Below are positions 28,453 to 37,794 of a DNA stretch of 64,000 bases, one piece after another. The position numbers and the translations under genes were made by a program. The DNA comes from Caballeronia sordidicola (lineage in GTDB: Bacteria > Pseudomonadota > Gammaproteobacteria > Burkholderiales > Burkholderiaceae). Positions within the stretch are counted from its first letter, which is position 1, and every line of letters starts with the position of its first letter. The notes beneath the pieces were generated by a model. That model saw nothing but the letters and a program-made list of their open reading frames with translations, was not told where the DNA came from and did not search any database. Where the stretch lies: positions 1 to 64,000 of the forward strand of contig NZ_MTHB01000094.1 of the NCBI RefSeq assembly GCF_002220365.1, written 5' to 3'.

Positions 28453-29196
28453 ATGACGGACAGGGTAGTCCTGGTGACGGGCGCGGCGCGAGGCCTCGGC
28501 GCAGTGATTGCACGACGCTTTCACGCGTCGGGATATCGCGTGGCGATCGGCGACATTGCGTTCAACGCCGCGCAGGAACTGGCGAGCGAACTCAGCGCGG
28601 ATCACTCGACGGCGTTTGCGTTGAACCTCGACGTGACATCGAAAGCTGATTTCAGCGCTGCGCGCGATGCGATCCTGAACAAGTGGCAACGCATCGATGC
28701 ATTGATCAACAACGCGGGCGCGTCGAAGGTCGTGCCGGTGATGGAAATCACCGCCGAGCAATTCGATCAAGTCATCCAGGTGAATCTGCGCAGCGTGTTG
28801 TTCGGCTGCCAGGTGTTCGGCCAGCATTTCGCCGATGCCGGCGGCGGGCGCATCGTTAATATCGCATCGCTCGCAGGGCAGAATGGCGGCTCGGCAACAG
28901 GTGCGCACTACGCGGCATCGAAGGGCGGCGTGATTACGCTCACCAAGGTTTTCGCGCGTGATCTCGCCTCGCGTGGCGTCACGGTCAATGCCATTTCCCC
29001 CGGCCCGATGGACTTGGCCATCGTTCATGAAAGCGTGCCCCCCGACAAGTTGAGCGCGGTCATCGCGAGCATTCCAGGCGGACGTCTTGGCTCGGCCGAT
29101 TACGTTGCCGATGTAGCCGTCATGCTCGCCGCGGAGAATGCTTACTTCGCGAACGGAGCGTGCTGGGACGTGAACGGCGGCTTGTTCATGCGCTGA
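28453..29196 (+). CDS. Short-chain dehydrogenase/reductase (IacE-like)
   Basis: 247 residues from the ATG at 28453, which has GGAGA just before it; an ATG at 28438 overlapping the amidase stop is the alternative start. NAD(P) motif TGAARGLG, NNAG and the catalytic Ser-Tyr-Lys set (IASLAGQNGGSATGAHYAASK) are intact. It is the last gene of the C-D-tautomerase-B-I-H-E operon. In iac pathways IacE acts on an oxidised indole-acetate intermediate. Confidence 0.88.
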   Translation: MTDRVVLVTGAARGLGAVIARRFHASGYRVAIGDIAFNAAQELASELSADHSTAFALNLDVTSKADFSAARDAILNKWQRIDALINNAGASKVVPVMEITAEQFDQVIQVNLRSVLFGCQVFGQHFADAGGGRIVNIASLAGQNGGSATGAHYAASKGGVITLTKVFARDLASRGVTVNAISPGPMDLAIVHESVPPDKLSAVIASIPGGRLGSADYVADVAVMLAAENAYFANGACWDVNGGLFMR

Positions 29197-29248
29197 GGTT
29201 TGTGCGTTTCGAGCGACGGAACCGCATGGTGCCATCGCCTTTTCCGCA

Positions 29249-30487
29249 TTAAACCGGCTTGCCTTCACTCGACGCCCAGTTCGGCATCAATGTATTCGTG
29301 GGCAAGGTTTCATCGACCATTTTCTTCGCGGTCTGAATGCCGGCGACTGGCAAGCCTGTCGGATCGAGCGCGCCGATCTGCACCAGCACCGACGCCTGGT
29401 CCCAATAGATATGCTCGTTGTACAGCTTGTCGCCGCGAAAACAGATGACTGCCAGCATAGGCACTTCGAAGTATTTTCCGGTCGGCTTGAGTCCCGGCAA
29501 CAACCAGTCGATTTCCCGATCGTGCGTCGCGCAGAACACGAACTCGTCGACCACGCGATCCGAGCCGATAGTGCGCGACACCGGAATCAGGCGCGTGTCC
29601 GCCGGATTCGAATCGACGAAATGGTATTTATAAAAGCGCTTCAGCTGATCGTGGCCAACACCGCCGGTCATGGTGGGAACGTGGTTGACGTAAGGCTGCG
29701 CCACCATCGTCGGCATGACGGCGTTCACGTCGCGCGTGCCGAATTCGTAGTAGCAATGCATTTCCCAAAGCTGGTTCAGGTCGTACACGGGACCGAGCAC
29801 TTTACGCAGCAACGTCATGGTCCGCGAGTACGCCATCATGGCCGCGGGCTTGTCGAAGTGCTCGCGCTCGGGCGTAGCGAATGCGTGATCGCAACCCGGG
29901 TACACATAGGTTTCAATCGACGGTTTATCCTTCAGCGCCGCGATGATCTTTTCACGCGATGCCGTCGGCGTCATCGCGTCGTTCTCGGCGAAGTGGAAGA
30001 TCATCGGACAGTGAATCGCCGGGATCTTGCTTAAGTAGGCATCAAGTCCCACGCCGTAGTAACTCACGGCGCAATCCACGTCGGTGCGCGCGGCGGCGAG
30101 CATCGCAAGACGGCCGCCGAGGCAGTAGCCGATCGTGCCGACCTTGCCTGCCTGCTCAGGCAAGGCACGAATCGCGGCGATAGTCGCGGCAATATCGTTG
30201 ACCGCGTTCTCTTCATCGAGCCTTTCGTTGTAGCCGAGCGCTTCCTTGAAATCCGCTTCGCCGTAGCCGAGTTCGACACCCGGCTTCATGCGCCAGAATA
30301 AATCCGGAACGAGCACCACATAGCCCTCTTCCGCATAACGGTCGGCCATCGATTTCATATACCCGTTGATGCCGAAAATCTCCTGCAGCAGCACGAGGCC
30401 GGGACCCGACCCTTGCGCCGGCTTCGCGAGATACGCCGCGAACTTGCCGCCGTCGTACGCTGTCACCTGTATTGTCTGACCGCTCAT
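29249..30487 (-). CDS. Dienelactone hydrolase fused to a SnoaL-like domain
   Basis: 412 residues; GGAGGAGAG precedes two adjacent ATGs (30490 and 30487), and the second has the better spacing. Residues 1-235 are a dienelactone hydrolase with triad C122 (GYCLGG), D170 (AENDAM) and H201 (CDHAFATP) and E36 near the oxyanion site. Residues from about 240 on form an NTF2/SnoaL-like domain (QLWEMHCYYEFGTRDVNAVMPTM). The enzyme would hydrolyse a lactone or ester intermediate. It ends the porin-SBP-SDR-hydrolase operon. The fusion suggests two successive steps in one pathway. Confidence 0.88.
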   Translation of the reverse strand: MSGQTIQVTAYDGGKFAAYLAKPAQGSGPGLVLLQEIFGINGYMKSMADRYAEEGYVVLVPDLFWRMKPGVELGYGEADFKEALGYNERLDEENAVNDIAATIAAIRALPEQAGKVGTIGYCLGGRLAMLAAARTDVDCAVSYYGVGLDAYLSKIPAIHCPMIFHFAENDAMTPTASREKIIAALKDKPSIETYVYPGCDHAFATPEREHFDKPAAMMAYSRTMTLLRKVLGPVYDLNQLWEMHCYYEFGTRDVNAVMPTMVAQPYVNHVPTMTGGVGHDQLKRFYKYHFVDSNPADTRLIPVSRTIGSDRVVDEFVFCATHDREIDWLLPGLKPTGKYFEVPMLAVICFRGDKLYNEHIYWDQASVLVQIGALDPTGLPVAGIQTAKKMVDETLPTNTLMPNWASSEGKPV

Positions 30488-30506
30488 CATCTCTCCTCCA
30501 TCGATT

Positions 30507-31223
30507 TCAAAGATAACCCGCGAACTGCTTCTGGAGCGCATCGCGATCGGCCGCGAGACCCGCACCAACGCCTTGCGCCATCGCCCCAACATACACCTCG
30601 TCGGGACCATTCGCGAGCGCGGCGAACACGGCGTCGACCACCTCGCTCACCGACAGCTTGGGCGGCGGAAAATCGCGGCTCATGTCGGTATCGATCGCGC
30701 CGGGCAGCACGCCGAGCACACGCACATGATGCTCCGCGAGTTCGGCGCGCAGGCATTCCGTCATGCGCAACGCCGCCGCCTTCGACGCGCACAGGGAACC
30801 CATCATAGGCAACCCGACGCGCGCGAGAATCGACAGCATGTTCACGACCGCGCCGCGATTGGCGATCAGCGCGGGCGTGAATGCGCGGCACATGCCAAGC
30901 GTGCCGAAGTAGTTCACCTCCATTTCGGCGCGGGCTGCGGTGTTGTCGCGGGGAAAAATGGCTCGCTCAAGCCGGTTGATGCCGGCGTTATTGATCAGCA
31001 GCGTGACATCGCGTGCGGTTGCCGCGGCTTGCGCCACCTGCGCGGGGTCCGTGATGTCGAGCGTGATCGGGATAATCCGCGAGTCGCCCTTTGAAACGGC
31101 GCTGCAATCGCGCGCGGCGGCATACACCTTGCGCGCGCCGCCTTCGATCAGGCTCGTGACAAAGCGCGCGCCTACGCCACGATTGGCGCCTGACACGAAG
31201 GCGACAGAATCTTCAATCTGCAT
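30507..31223 (-). CDS. SDR family protein lacking the catalytic Tyr
   Basis: 238 residues. Cofactor motif SGANRGVG and LLINNAG are present, as are S131 and K148. The Tyr expected 13 residues after the Ser and 4 before the Lys is Leu (L144 in GSLCASKAA; codon CTG, 30792-30794). Without Tyr, normal SDR reduction is unlikely. The enzyme may be inactive, use another residue or act as a binding subunit. It lies 30 nt after the SBP gene and 20 nt before the hydrolase gene, in one operon. Confidence 0.85.
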   Translation of the reverse strand: MQIEDSVAFVSGANRGVGARFVTSLIEGGARKVYAAARDCSAVSKGDSRIIPITLDITDPAQVAQAAATARDVTLLINNAGINRLERAIFPRDNTAARAEMEVNYFGTLGMCRAFTPALIANRGAVVNMLSILARVGLPMMGSLCASKAAALRMTECLRAELAEHHVRVLGVLPGAIDTDMSRDFPPPKLSVSEVVDAVFAALANGPDEVYVGAMAQGVGAGLAADRDALQKQFAGYL

Positions 31224-31253
31224 CGCATGCTCCTGGTTGAAAGAGACCGCCCA

Positions 31254-32807
31254 TCACTTGCGCTTGTATTCGACCGGCAGGATATAGCCGCTGTCGAAAG
31301 TCTTCACATCAATATTCGATCGATACGCAATCGTGGTCACTGCCTGCAGCAAGGGTACGACCCACGATTTCTCCGATGCCTCCTGACTCAGCGCGCGATA
31401 CCCGGCCATGCGCTTTTCCTCATCGACTTCGGTCATCAGCGCTTCGACGCGCGGCGCCAGTGCGTCGTCTTTCCACGCAGAAAAACGCAGGCGCGGATCG
31501 AGAATCCGGCCTGTGTAGTTCTCAGGATCACCGGTCGAATTGGCCCAGCTATAGAGCAGCACGCCGCTCATCTTGGTCGCCTGGATCTCGCCGATGACCT
31601 TCGCCATGGTGGTTTGCGTGAGGTCGGCCTGGATTCCTACGCGCTGCCACATACCGGCGATCGCTCTTGCCATGTCGTAGTCGCTCGGGAACGTGCCGTT
31701 GGTCGTGAGGAACGGCACCTTCACCGGCTTGTTCGGGCCGTACCCCGACTTCGCGAGCGCCGCAATCGCGCGTTGCGGATCAAAGCCGATCTTGAAACCG
31801 GGCACGTCCGCGGGCGAACCGGGCGTGGCCGTGACCGACAACGGCACGGCTTCGCCGCCATAGAACGCTTTGGACAGTGCGGCGGTATCAATGGCGTAAT
31901 GCATGGCTGCGCGCACGTTTTCGTCGTCGAACGGCTTGACGTAGTTCGGCATGCGCAGCATGTAGATCTCGCTGTACGGATAGATCTTCGTCGTGATGCC
32001 GGGCGTCTTCGCCAGGCGCTGCGCCTCGCGCAGCGGGATCTGCACCGCCACGCCCGCGCGGCCGGATTCGACCGCGGCTACCCGCGCCGACGGTTCCGTC
32101 GTAATCTGGAACGTGACGTTCTTGATCGCGGGAACGCCGCCCCAGTATTTATCGAAACCTTCGAGCACGATGCGCGAACCGCGCTGATAGTCGACCAGCT
32201 TGTAGGGCCCGGCGCCAATCGGCTTCGCCAGGAAACCGTCAATGCCGACCTTCTCCATGTACGCCTTCGGCAGGATGTAGCCCGCCAGGAACGCGAGATA
32301 GATCGGCGCGGCCGGCGTAGGTTTGCTATACACCAGCACGGCGCGCGTGGGCGAAATGATCTCGACGTCCTTCAGCGTCTGGAACATGCCGCCAACCGCC
32401 AGTTTCTTGTCGGCTGACGGTCGATCGTGAAGGCTGTATTTCAGGTCGGCGGTCGTGAGTTTCGAGCCGTCATGAAACAGGATGTCGTCACGCAAGGTGA
32501 CTTCAAGCCGCTGGTCGGTCTTGTCCTGCCACTTCCATGCCGTGATCTGGCGCGCTTCCAGTTTCAGCGTTGGCGAGTAGCGCAACGGGGAGTCGAAGAC
32601 GGTCTCGTAGATGGATTGCGCCTGCGGCACCGTGATCGCCGTCGGATCCCAGGTCGGCACGTCGGAGATGTACGCGATGTTCAATACGTCGTCGCTTGCC
32701 GAGCCCTGCGCGCGCGCGAAGTCCCACGGCAATATCAGGCCCGCCCCTGCGGCCAGCGACCCCAACAACCATTGCCTGCGCTTCGCGTCGATCTCGAAAC
32801 TGTCCAT
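31254..32807 (-). CDS. Peptide-type ABC transporter substrate-binding protein with Tat-like signal
   Basis: 517 residues from the ATG at 32807 behind CAGGAG. The N-terminus KRRQWLLGSLAAGAGLILPWDFARAQ has twin Arg and a hydrophobic run, so export by Tat is likely. The SBP_bac_5 body is clear (VPTWDPTAITVPQAQSIYE, LRDDILFHDGSKLTTADLKYSL, IGAGPYKLVDYQRGSRIVL). No permease or ATPase gene is in this operon. The matching DppBC/DF genes lie at 39814-43690 under an identical promoter, so the importer is split over two operons. Confidence 0.88.
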   Translation of the reverse strand: MDSFEIDAKRRQWLLGSLAAGAGLILPWDFARAQGSASDDVLNIAYISDVPTWDPTAITVPQAQSIYETVFDSPLRYSPTLKLEARQITAWKWQDKTDQRLEVTLRDDILFHDGSKLTTADLKYSLHDRPSADKKLAVGGMFQTLKDVEIISPTRAVLVYSKPTPAAPIYLAFLAGYILPKAYMEKVGIDGFLAKPIGAGPYKLVDYQRGSRIVLEGFDKYWGGVPAIKNVTFQITTEPSARVAAVESGRAGVAVQIPLREAQRLAKTPGITTKIYPYSEIYMLRMPNYVKPFDDENVRAAMHYAIDTAALSKAFYGGEAVPLSVTATPGSPADVPGFKIGFDPQRAIAALAKSGYGPNKPVKVPFLTTNGTFPSDYDMARAIAGMWQRVGIQADLTQTTMAKVIGEIQATKMSGVLLYSWANSTGDPENYTGRILDPRLRFSAWKDDALAPRVEALMTEVDEEKRMAGYRALSQEASEKSWVVPLLQAVTTIAYRSNIDVKTFDSGYILPVEYKRK

Positions 32808-32911
32808 CGATACTCCTGTGTCCCGGCATCCCGCCGGATGAAGATGCACGAAAGCGTGCCGCGATCTGACCGACTTGACTCGCAGCACGCGCGAAGATGA
32901 ATTATTGACGG

Positions 32912-34054
32912 TCAGAAACGATGGCGCAGCCCCAATCTAACTTCAATCTGGTTGGGTGTGCTCGATCGCTGCAAAACCGGCGCGAGATCGGCGTATTGAG
33001 CATCACCCGCTGCGTGCATGTAAGTGGCCTGCAAGTAGGTATCGGTGCGTTTCGACAGGTAGTAGTCCACGATCGCATCGACGTTGTGATACTTCGGCTT
33101 CTGCGAAGTCGCCGAGACCTGACCTTCCGTGAAGCTGTATCCGGTGCCGAGTTGCAGTGACGGGGTCACGTAGTAACTCGCCACGACCTCAAAGATGTTG
33201 AACGACACGTGGCCGCTGATGTTGGCGCCGACCGTCGGATCCAGTCCGAAAAATTTCGTGTTCGTATAGTCGGCGCTGATTTTTGCGTTGCCGAACGAGT
33301 ACTGCCCGCTGATACCGAACGACTGGTACTTCGACGCAGCAAGCCCGTAGTTGCCATCGACCGCGTTGGTCGCCGTCCACACGCCTTCGGGCACGGCTTC
33401 GGCCGGGTGATCGATCGATGTATACGCGGCTGCCAGTGCAACCGGACCGCCCGCGTATTTCACGCCGACCGACTTGACCGCGTCGCGGTTGGTCGCGCCG
33501 GCCACGTTCCCGAATCCGTACAACGCCGACGCCTGGATGCCCGAGATGATCGGCGAGGTGTACCGGACAGCATTGTTGATACGAAAGTCGATGCCGGTAT
33601 TGTCCAGATCGCCCGGATGCGGAAACAGGATGCCCCAGTTACCGTTCGCGGTGTAGAGGCCCACGTAGTCGCCCATCATTTCGTTTTGACGGCCGAGCGT
33701 GACCGTTCCCAAGGTCTTGCTCGACAAACCCACGTAAGCACCGCGGCCGAATTCGCGGCCCTGCTGCAGCAGCTTGCCTGAGTTGATGTCGAATCCGTTC
33801 TCGAGCCGGAAGATCGCCGACAACCCTCCCCCCAGATCTTCCGCCCCCTGAAGCCCCCAGCGGCTGCCCTGCGAAATGCCGCTTTGCATCTGATACGACT
33901 TGTTGCCAAGCTGATTATTCGAGAAGGTCAGGCCTTCGTCGATGATCCCGTACAGCGTCACGCTGCTTTGAGCGCACACAGAACCGCTCGCGCACAACGC
34001 GGCGAGCGATGCAGCAATAAGAGGAGTTTTCACTTGGGTTCCGTTAAAGATCAT
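32912..34054 (-). CDS. Gram-negative porin (Burkholderia OmpC-like)
   Basis: 380 residues from the ATG at 34054; a GTG at 34033 (VKTPLIAASLAALC...) would give a tidier signal peptide, cut after SVCAQ. The mature protein starts SSVTLYGIIDEGLTF and ends with the beta-barrel signature VRLGLRHRF. Segments such as GSRWGLQGAEDLGGGLSAIFRLENGFD are typical of 16-strand trimeric Burkholderia porins. It is the first gene of the regulated operon and probably lets the substrate cross the outer membrane. Confidence 0.92.
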   Translation of the reverse strand: MIFNGTQVKTPLIAASLAALCASGSVCAQSSVTLYGIIDEGLTFSNNQLGNKSYQMQSGISQGSRWGLQGAEDLGGGLSAIFRLENGFDINSGKLLQQGREFGRGAYVGLSSKTLGTVTLGRQNEMMGDYVGLYTANGNWGILFPHPGDLDNTGIDFRINNAVRYTSPIISGIQASALYGFGNVAGATNRDAVKSVGVKYAGGPVALAAAYTSIDHPAEAVPEGVWTATNAVDGNYGLAASKYQSFGISGQYSFGNAKISADYTNTKFFGLDPTVGANISGHVSFNIFEVVASYYVTPSLQLGTGYSFTEGQVSATSQKPKYHNVDAIVDYYLSKRTDTYLQATYMHAAGDAQYADLAPVLQRSSTPNQIEVRLGLRHRF

Positions 34055-34191
34055 GGGTGGATGACGAGATTTCTTGATGTCGCGATTTCGTTTGTCAGTG
34101 ACTTCGGGGTAGAACTCGCCGCGCCACGCAGATCCCTGCGCGGATCCCAGGGAAGGCAGCGTCAATGCGCGTGAATGTCTTGTGCTTCGAT

Positions 34192-34235
34192 CAACATTCT
34201 GAATTCAGATTATTTCAGTAAAAATCAGACGTCAA
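34192..34235 (-). promoter_or_regulatory. Promoter with CTGAATTCAG operator for the porin operon
   Basis: On the minus strand: TTGACG (34235-34230), 17 bp, TAATCT (34212-34207), with the palindrome CTGAATTCAG (34199-34208) overlapping the -10 end. The 22 bp at 34192-34213 are identical at 45992-46013 and 47495-47516. A site on the -10 points to a repressor. The leader to the porin start is about 150 nt. Confidence 0.75.
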
Positions 34236-34603
34236 GAACTTGCCAAAATTGTTTTTCGGGCGAAGGTGCGGGAAGGACAGAGATGCTCAGTCGATGGCGC
34301 GAGATTGTCCGCGCCTCGGGACGCGATCCGCATGAAACGGAACATGAGGGATGCGGCGATCACCTGCCGCCGAGGCGACGTGATCGCGGCATAAGTTCAG
34401 CGTAAGTACCGCAAGCAAGGCACTTTTTGCATCAAAACCGTGCTTGTTGGGATCTGGCGTCCTTGCTACCCTGAATGACATGACCGACTTTGATCCGTGG
34501 AAGGACATCAACCAGGTCGCTGCACCGCGGCGAACTTTTCCTGCACCTTGCGTGCCCCGCTACGTTCTGTTTTCGCACAAGCACAACGCATTGCACGCGG
34601 TCC

Positions 34604-34635
34604 TTGACATGTGATTTTTCTGAATTCAGTATTCT
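34604..34635 (+). promoter_or_regulatory. CTGAATTCAG operator before the LLM monooxygenase gene
   Basis: The palindrome is at 34620-34629. A TTGACA at 34604-34609 stands upstream and TATTCT at 34630-34635 downstream, but their 20-bp spacing is long, so the exact promoter is unsure. Flanks differ from those of the three identical sites. Confidence 0.6.
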
Positions 34636-34668
34636 TCAATAATCGTCCTCGATTTCAAGGAGCATGTC

Positions 34669-35775
34669 TTGACCGAACTCACCGCGAATCCAATGCGGCT
34701 CGCTCACGCGTTCAAGCTCGGCGTCTTTGCAGCCAACGCGGATCGTGGCCTCTCGTTCACGACCGTGCCCGAGCAATGGCGCGCGACGTGGGACGACGTG
34801 CAGCGCGCCGCCATCGCGGCCGATGAAGGCGGCATGGACTTTTTCCTGCCCATCGCGCGATGGCGCGGCTTCAATGGCACCACGCATGTTCGCGAGTGGT
34901 CGTTCGAGACCTTCACGTTCGCGGCGGCGCTTGCCGCGGTGACGCGTCGCATTGCATTGTTTTCGACAGTTCACGTGCCGCTCGTGCATCCGCTTTATGC
35001 GGCGAAGGCGCTGGCGACCATCGACCACGTCAGTCATGGCCGCGTGGGCCTGAACATTGTGTGTGGATGGAATCCGGATGAGTTCGACATGTTCGGCGTG
35101 AAGCTGAATCCGGAGGCCTATAAACAAGCGGCGGAATGGTCCGAGATCCTGATGAAGCTCTACACGTCGGCCGAGCCCTTTGATTTCGAGGGCGAGTTCT
35201 ATCATTTGAAAGGCGCCATCTCACGGCCTGTGCCGTTGCAGGCACCTCGTCCGGTCACGATGAACGCCGCGTTCGGTGCACCTGGACGCGACTTCGCGGC
35301 ACAGTATTGCGACTATCTCTTCACCACGTTTTCAGAACTCGACGCCGGCCGTGAACATGTCGCGGATATTCGTGGCCGTGGACAAGCGGCGGGACGCGAC
35401 ATAGGCGTGTATACGGTGGCGCACGTGGTGTGCCGCGAGACCGCGCAGGAGGCGCAGGATTACTACCACCGCTATTCCGTGGAATATACCGACGAAGCCG
35501 CGCTCGACTATCACATGAAGCAGAAGAAGGGCTTCAGCAACAGTCACGACGACCGTGCATTCACTGAGTATCGGCAGCGTTTTGCGGCCGGGACCGGGAG
35601 CTTTCCGCTGGTCGGCACCCCGGTTCACATAGTGGATCAACTCATCAAGATCCATGAGAGCGGGTTCGCGGGCGCCGCGCTGACCTTCGTGAATTACGCC
35701 GATGAATTGCCCTTTTTCTGCGAGCAAGTCATGCCTCTGATGCGCGAAGCGGGTTTGCGCAACGACATCGACTGA
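34669..35775 (+). CDS. LLM class flavin-dependent monooxygenase (RutA/DszA-like)
   Basis: 368 residues. Start codon TTG at 34669 behind AAGGAG with 6 nt spacing; the nearby ATG at 34664 is closed by a stop. The bacterial-luciferase-like barrel shows FKLGVFAANADRGLSFT, FFLPIARWRGFNG, TVHVPLVHPLYAAKALATIDHVSHGRVGLNIVCGWNPDEFDMFG and the C-terminal PFFCEQVMPLMREAGLR. These match two-component monooxygenases that use FMNH2 from a partner reductase, such as RutA, which opens uracil. The flavin reductase at 48319 could supply it. A CoA ligase gene follows. Confidence 0.88.
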   Translation: MTELTANPMRLAHAFKLGVFAANADRGLSFTTVPEQWRATWDDVQRAAIAADEGGMDFFLPIARWRGFNGTTHVREWSFETFTFAAALAAVTRRIALFSTVHVPLVHPLYAAKALATIDHVSHGRVGLNIVCGWNPDEFDMFGVKLNPEAYKQAAEWSEILMKLYTSAEPFDFEGEFYHLKGAISRPVPLQAPRPVTMNAAFGAPGRDFAAQYCDYLFTTFSELDAGREHVADIRGRGQAAGRDIGVYTVAHVVCRETAQEAQDYYHRYSVEYTDEAALDYHMKQKKGFSNSHDDRAFTEYRQRFAAGTGSFPLVGTPVHIVDQLIKIHESGFAGAALTFVNYADELPFFCEQVMPLMREAGLRNDID

Positions 35776-35890
35776 CCCTCTTGTTATTGAAGTTATTTGA
35801 TTTATCTGAGTACAGCGCTTTTTGTCGGAACGGGCTTCACTCGCTCGTTCGGGAGGCGCTCGTCCGAACGCGTTACATCACTCTCGCCTT

Positions 35891-37501
35891 ATGACATCGA
35901 CCTCGCCCTATCTCGCGTTTAAGCAAACCGCACTTCAGTATCCGGACAATGACTTTCTGCATATCCCCGCCTCCGCTCGCAAGCATTACGCGACGCCGGA
36001 ACCGCTGACGTTGAAATATGGCGAAACGCTGGCGCGTATCGATGAGCACATTGAGCGCTACCGCGATGCGGGTTATCGCTCGGGCATGCGCGTGGCGTTA
36101 CTGCTCGAGAACCGGCCAGATTTTTTCTTTCATTTCTTCGCGCTCAATGCACTCGGCATCAGCGTGGTTCCGCTCAACGCCGACTCGCGCCCGCATGAAA
36201 TAGCGTACGTGGCTGAACACAGCGAGATCGCGCTGGCGATTGGGATCGATACGACACAGGCGCTTCTGCATGCCGCGCTCCAGGACAAAGTCCCCGTTGC
36301 CGATGCGAACGCGTCCGCGCTACCCATGATTGAAAGCGCTGCACCCACGGTGAGCACACCCTCCCTGGACGATGAATGCGTCATTCTTTACACGTCCGGA
36401 ACCACGGGCAAACCCAAAGGCTGCATTCTCGACAACCGCTATTTCTTGTCCATTGCCGAGATTTACGTCACGGAAGGCGGCCTGTGTGAAGTACGTCCGG
36501 GTGTCGAACGACTGATCACCCCGCTGCCGCTATTCCACATGAATGCGCTCGCCTGCTCCACCATGGCCATGGTGTTGTCCGCGGGCTGCGTGATCCAGCT
36601 CGACCGGTTTCATCCGCGAAGCTGGTGGGCGGATGTGGCGGAAAGCAACGCAACGATCGTCCATTATCTCGGCGTCATGCCCGCGATTTTGCTCGGCATG
36701 GATGCCGATAAACCCGTCACGCATTCGGTTCGATTTGGCTACGGTGCGAACGTCGATCCGAAACATCAGCAGGTGTTCGAACAGCGTTTCGGTTTTCCGC
36801 TCGTTGAAGGATGGGCCATGACGGAGACGGGCGGTGCCGTGGTGATTGCATCGAGCCGCGAGCCGCGTCATGCAGGCACGCGTTGTTTCGGCCGACCACG
36901 TTCAGGCATGGAAGTGAAGCTGGTGGATGCCGAGTACAACGAGGTCGCGAATGGTGTGCCGGGCCACATGCTGGTTCGGCGGGAGGGACTCAATCCGCGC
37001 ATTGGCTTTTTCCGCGGCTATCTGAAAGACAACGCTGCTACAGAAGCCGCATGGCAGCACGGCTGGTTCCATACCGGCGATATCGTGCGTCGCGGTGACG
37101 ACGGCAGTCTTCATTTCGTCGACAGGCAGAAAAACATCATCCGTCGATCGGGAGAAAATATTGCGGCGCTCGAGGTTGAAGCGTGCCTGCTCGATCATCC
37201 CGATGTGCGCCAGACCGCAGTGATTGCCGCGCCCGATTCCCTGCGCGATGAAGAAGTGATGGCCTGCGTGATCGTGTCGCCGGGAACGGTACGTAGTGAA
37301 GCGACCGCACGTGCGTTGCAGGCGTGGTGCCTGGAGCGGCTCGCGTATTACAAGGCACCGGGCTATGTTGCGTTCGTGGACGCGTTGCCGGTGACATCGA
37401 CGAATAAAGTGCAGAAAACCCAGCTTGCCGCGTTCGGTGCAGACCCGCTGAACGCGCCGGAATGCTTTGACTTACGGGCGTCTAAGAAGCGTATGAGCTA
37501 G
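35891..37501 (+). CDS. AMP-dependent acyl-CoA ligase (ANL family)
   Basis: 536 residues from the ATG at 35891; no strong ribosome site is visible, and a start at 35822 is possible. It activates a carboxylic acid to its CoA thioester through an acyl-adenylate. Motifs: ILYTSGTTGKPKGC (P-loop), GWAMTETGG, HTGDIVRRGDDGSLHFVDRQKNIIRRSGENI and the catalytic Lys in STNKVQKTQL. The overall look is of the crotonobetaine/carnitine-CoA ligase type. With the convergent thiolase/DUF35 pair it suggests a CoA-bound side-chain step. Its 3' end overlaps the DUF35 gene by 4 nt. Confidence 0.9.
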   Translation: MTSTSPYLAFKQTALQYPDNDFLHIPASARKHYATPEPLTLKYGETLARIDEHIERYRDAGYRSGMRVALLLENRPDFFFHFFALNALGISVVPLNADSRPHEIAYVAEHSEIALAIGIDTTQALLHAALQDKVPVADANASALPMIESAAPTVSTPSLDDECVILYTSGTTGKPKGCILDNRYFLSIAEIYVTEGGLCEVRPGVERLITPLPLFHMNALACSTMAMVLSAGCVIQLDRFHPRSWWADVAESNATIVHYLGVMPAILLGMDADKPVTHSVRFGYGANVDPKHQQVFEQRFGFPLVEGWAMTETGGAVVIASSREPRHAGTRCFGRPRSGMEVKLVDAEYNEVANGVPGHMLVRREGLNPRIGFFRGYLKDNAATEAAWQHGWFHTGDIVRRGDDGSLHFVDRQKNIIRRSGENIAALEVEACLLDHPDVRQTAVIAAPDSLRDEEVMACVIVSPGTVRSEATARALQAWCLERLAYYKAPGYVAFVDALPVTSTNKVQKTQLAAFGADPLNAPECFDLRASKKRMS

Positions 37502-37794
37502 TCGCTGAAACCAACAATGGCGCCGTCGCTTTCGAGGCGAAGCGAGACGACGGCGCCCGGTGCGAGCAAGCGCTCAAGCCGCACAATGACGCGCGGCCCG
37601 GCGTGAGTCAGCACCGTCGCAATGTAAGCGATATCCCCGCCCGCTTTCCCCGCCCGATGATGCAACGTGGTGACGTCCTCCACGCTACCCTGGGCCGCAT
37701 CCACCTCAACAAATTCATCGCGCCCGCACGACGGACACAGCAAGCGCCGGGGGAAATCGACCTGAGCGCACGCAACGCAGGCGAAGACGTTCAT
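37498..37794 (-). CDS. Zn-ribbon OB-fold protein (DUF35)
   Basis: 98 residues. Rubredoxin-like zinc ribbon C6-x2-C9 and C20-x2-C23 (CVAC, CPSC) followed by a small OB fold (YIATVLTHAGPRVIVRLERLLAPGAVVSLRLE). DUF35 proteins pair with thiolase-like partners, for example in steroid side-chain retro-aldol lyases. The ATG overlaps the thiolase-like stop as ATGA, so a 1:1 complex is likely. Confidence 0.9.
   Translation of the reverse strand: MNVFACVACAQVDFPRRLLCPSCGRDEFVEVDAAQGSVEDVTTLHHRAGKAGGDIAYIATVLTHAGPRVIVRLERLLAPGAVVSLRLESDGAIVGFSD

Noticed and set aside
31227-32417. A 396-codon plus-strand open frame opposite the Tat-type binding-protein gene
   Set aside because: Antisense shadow; no motif and no ribosome site.
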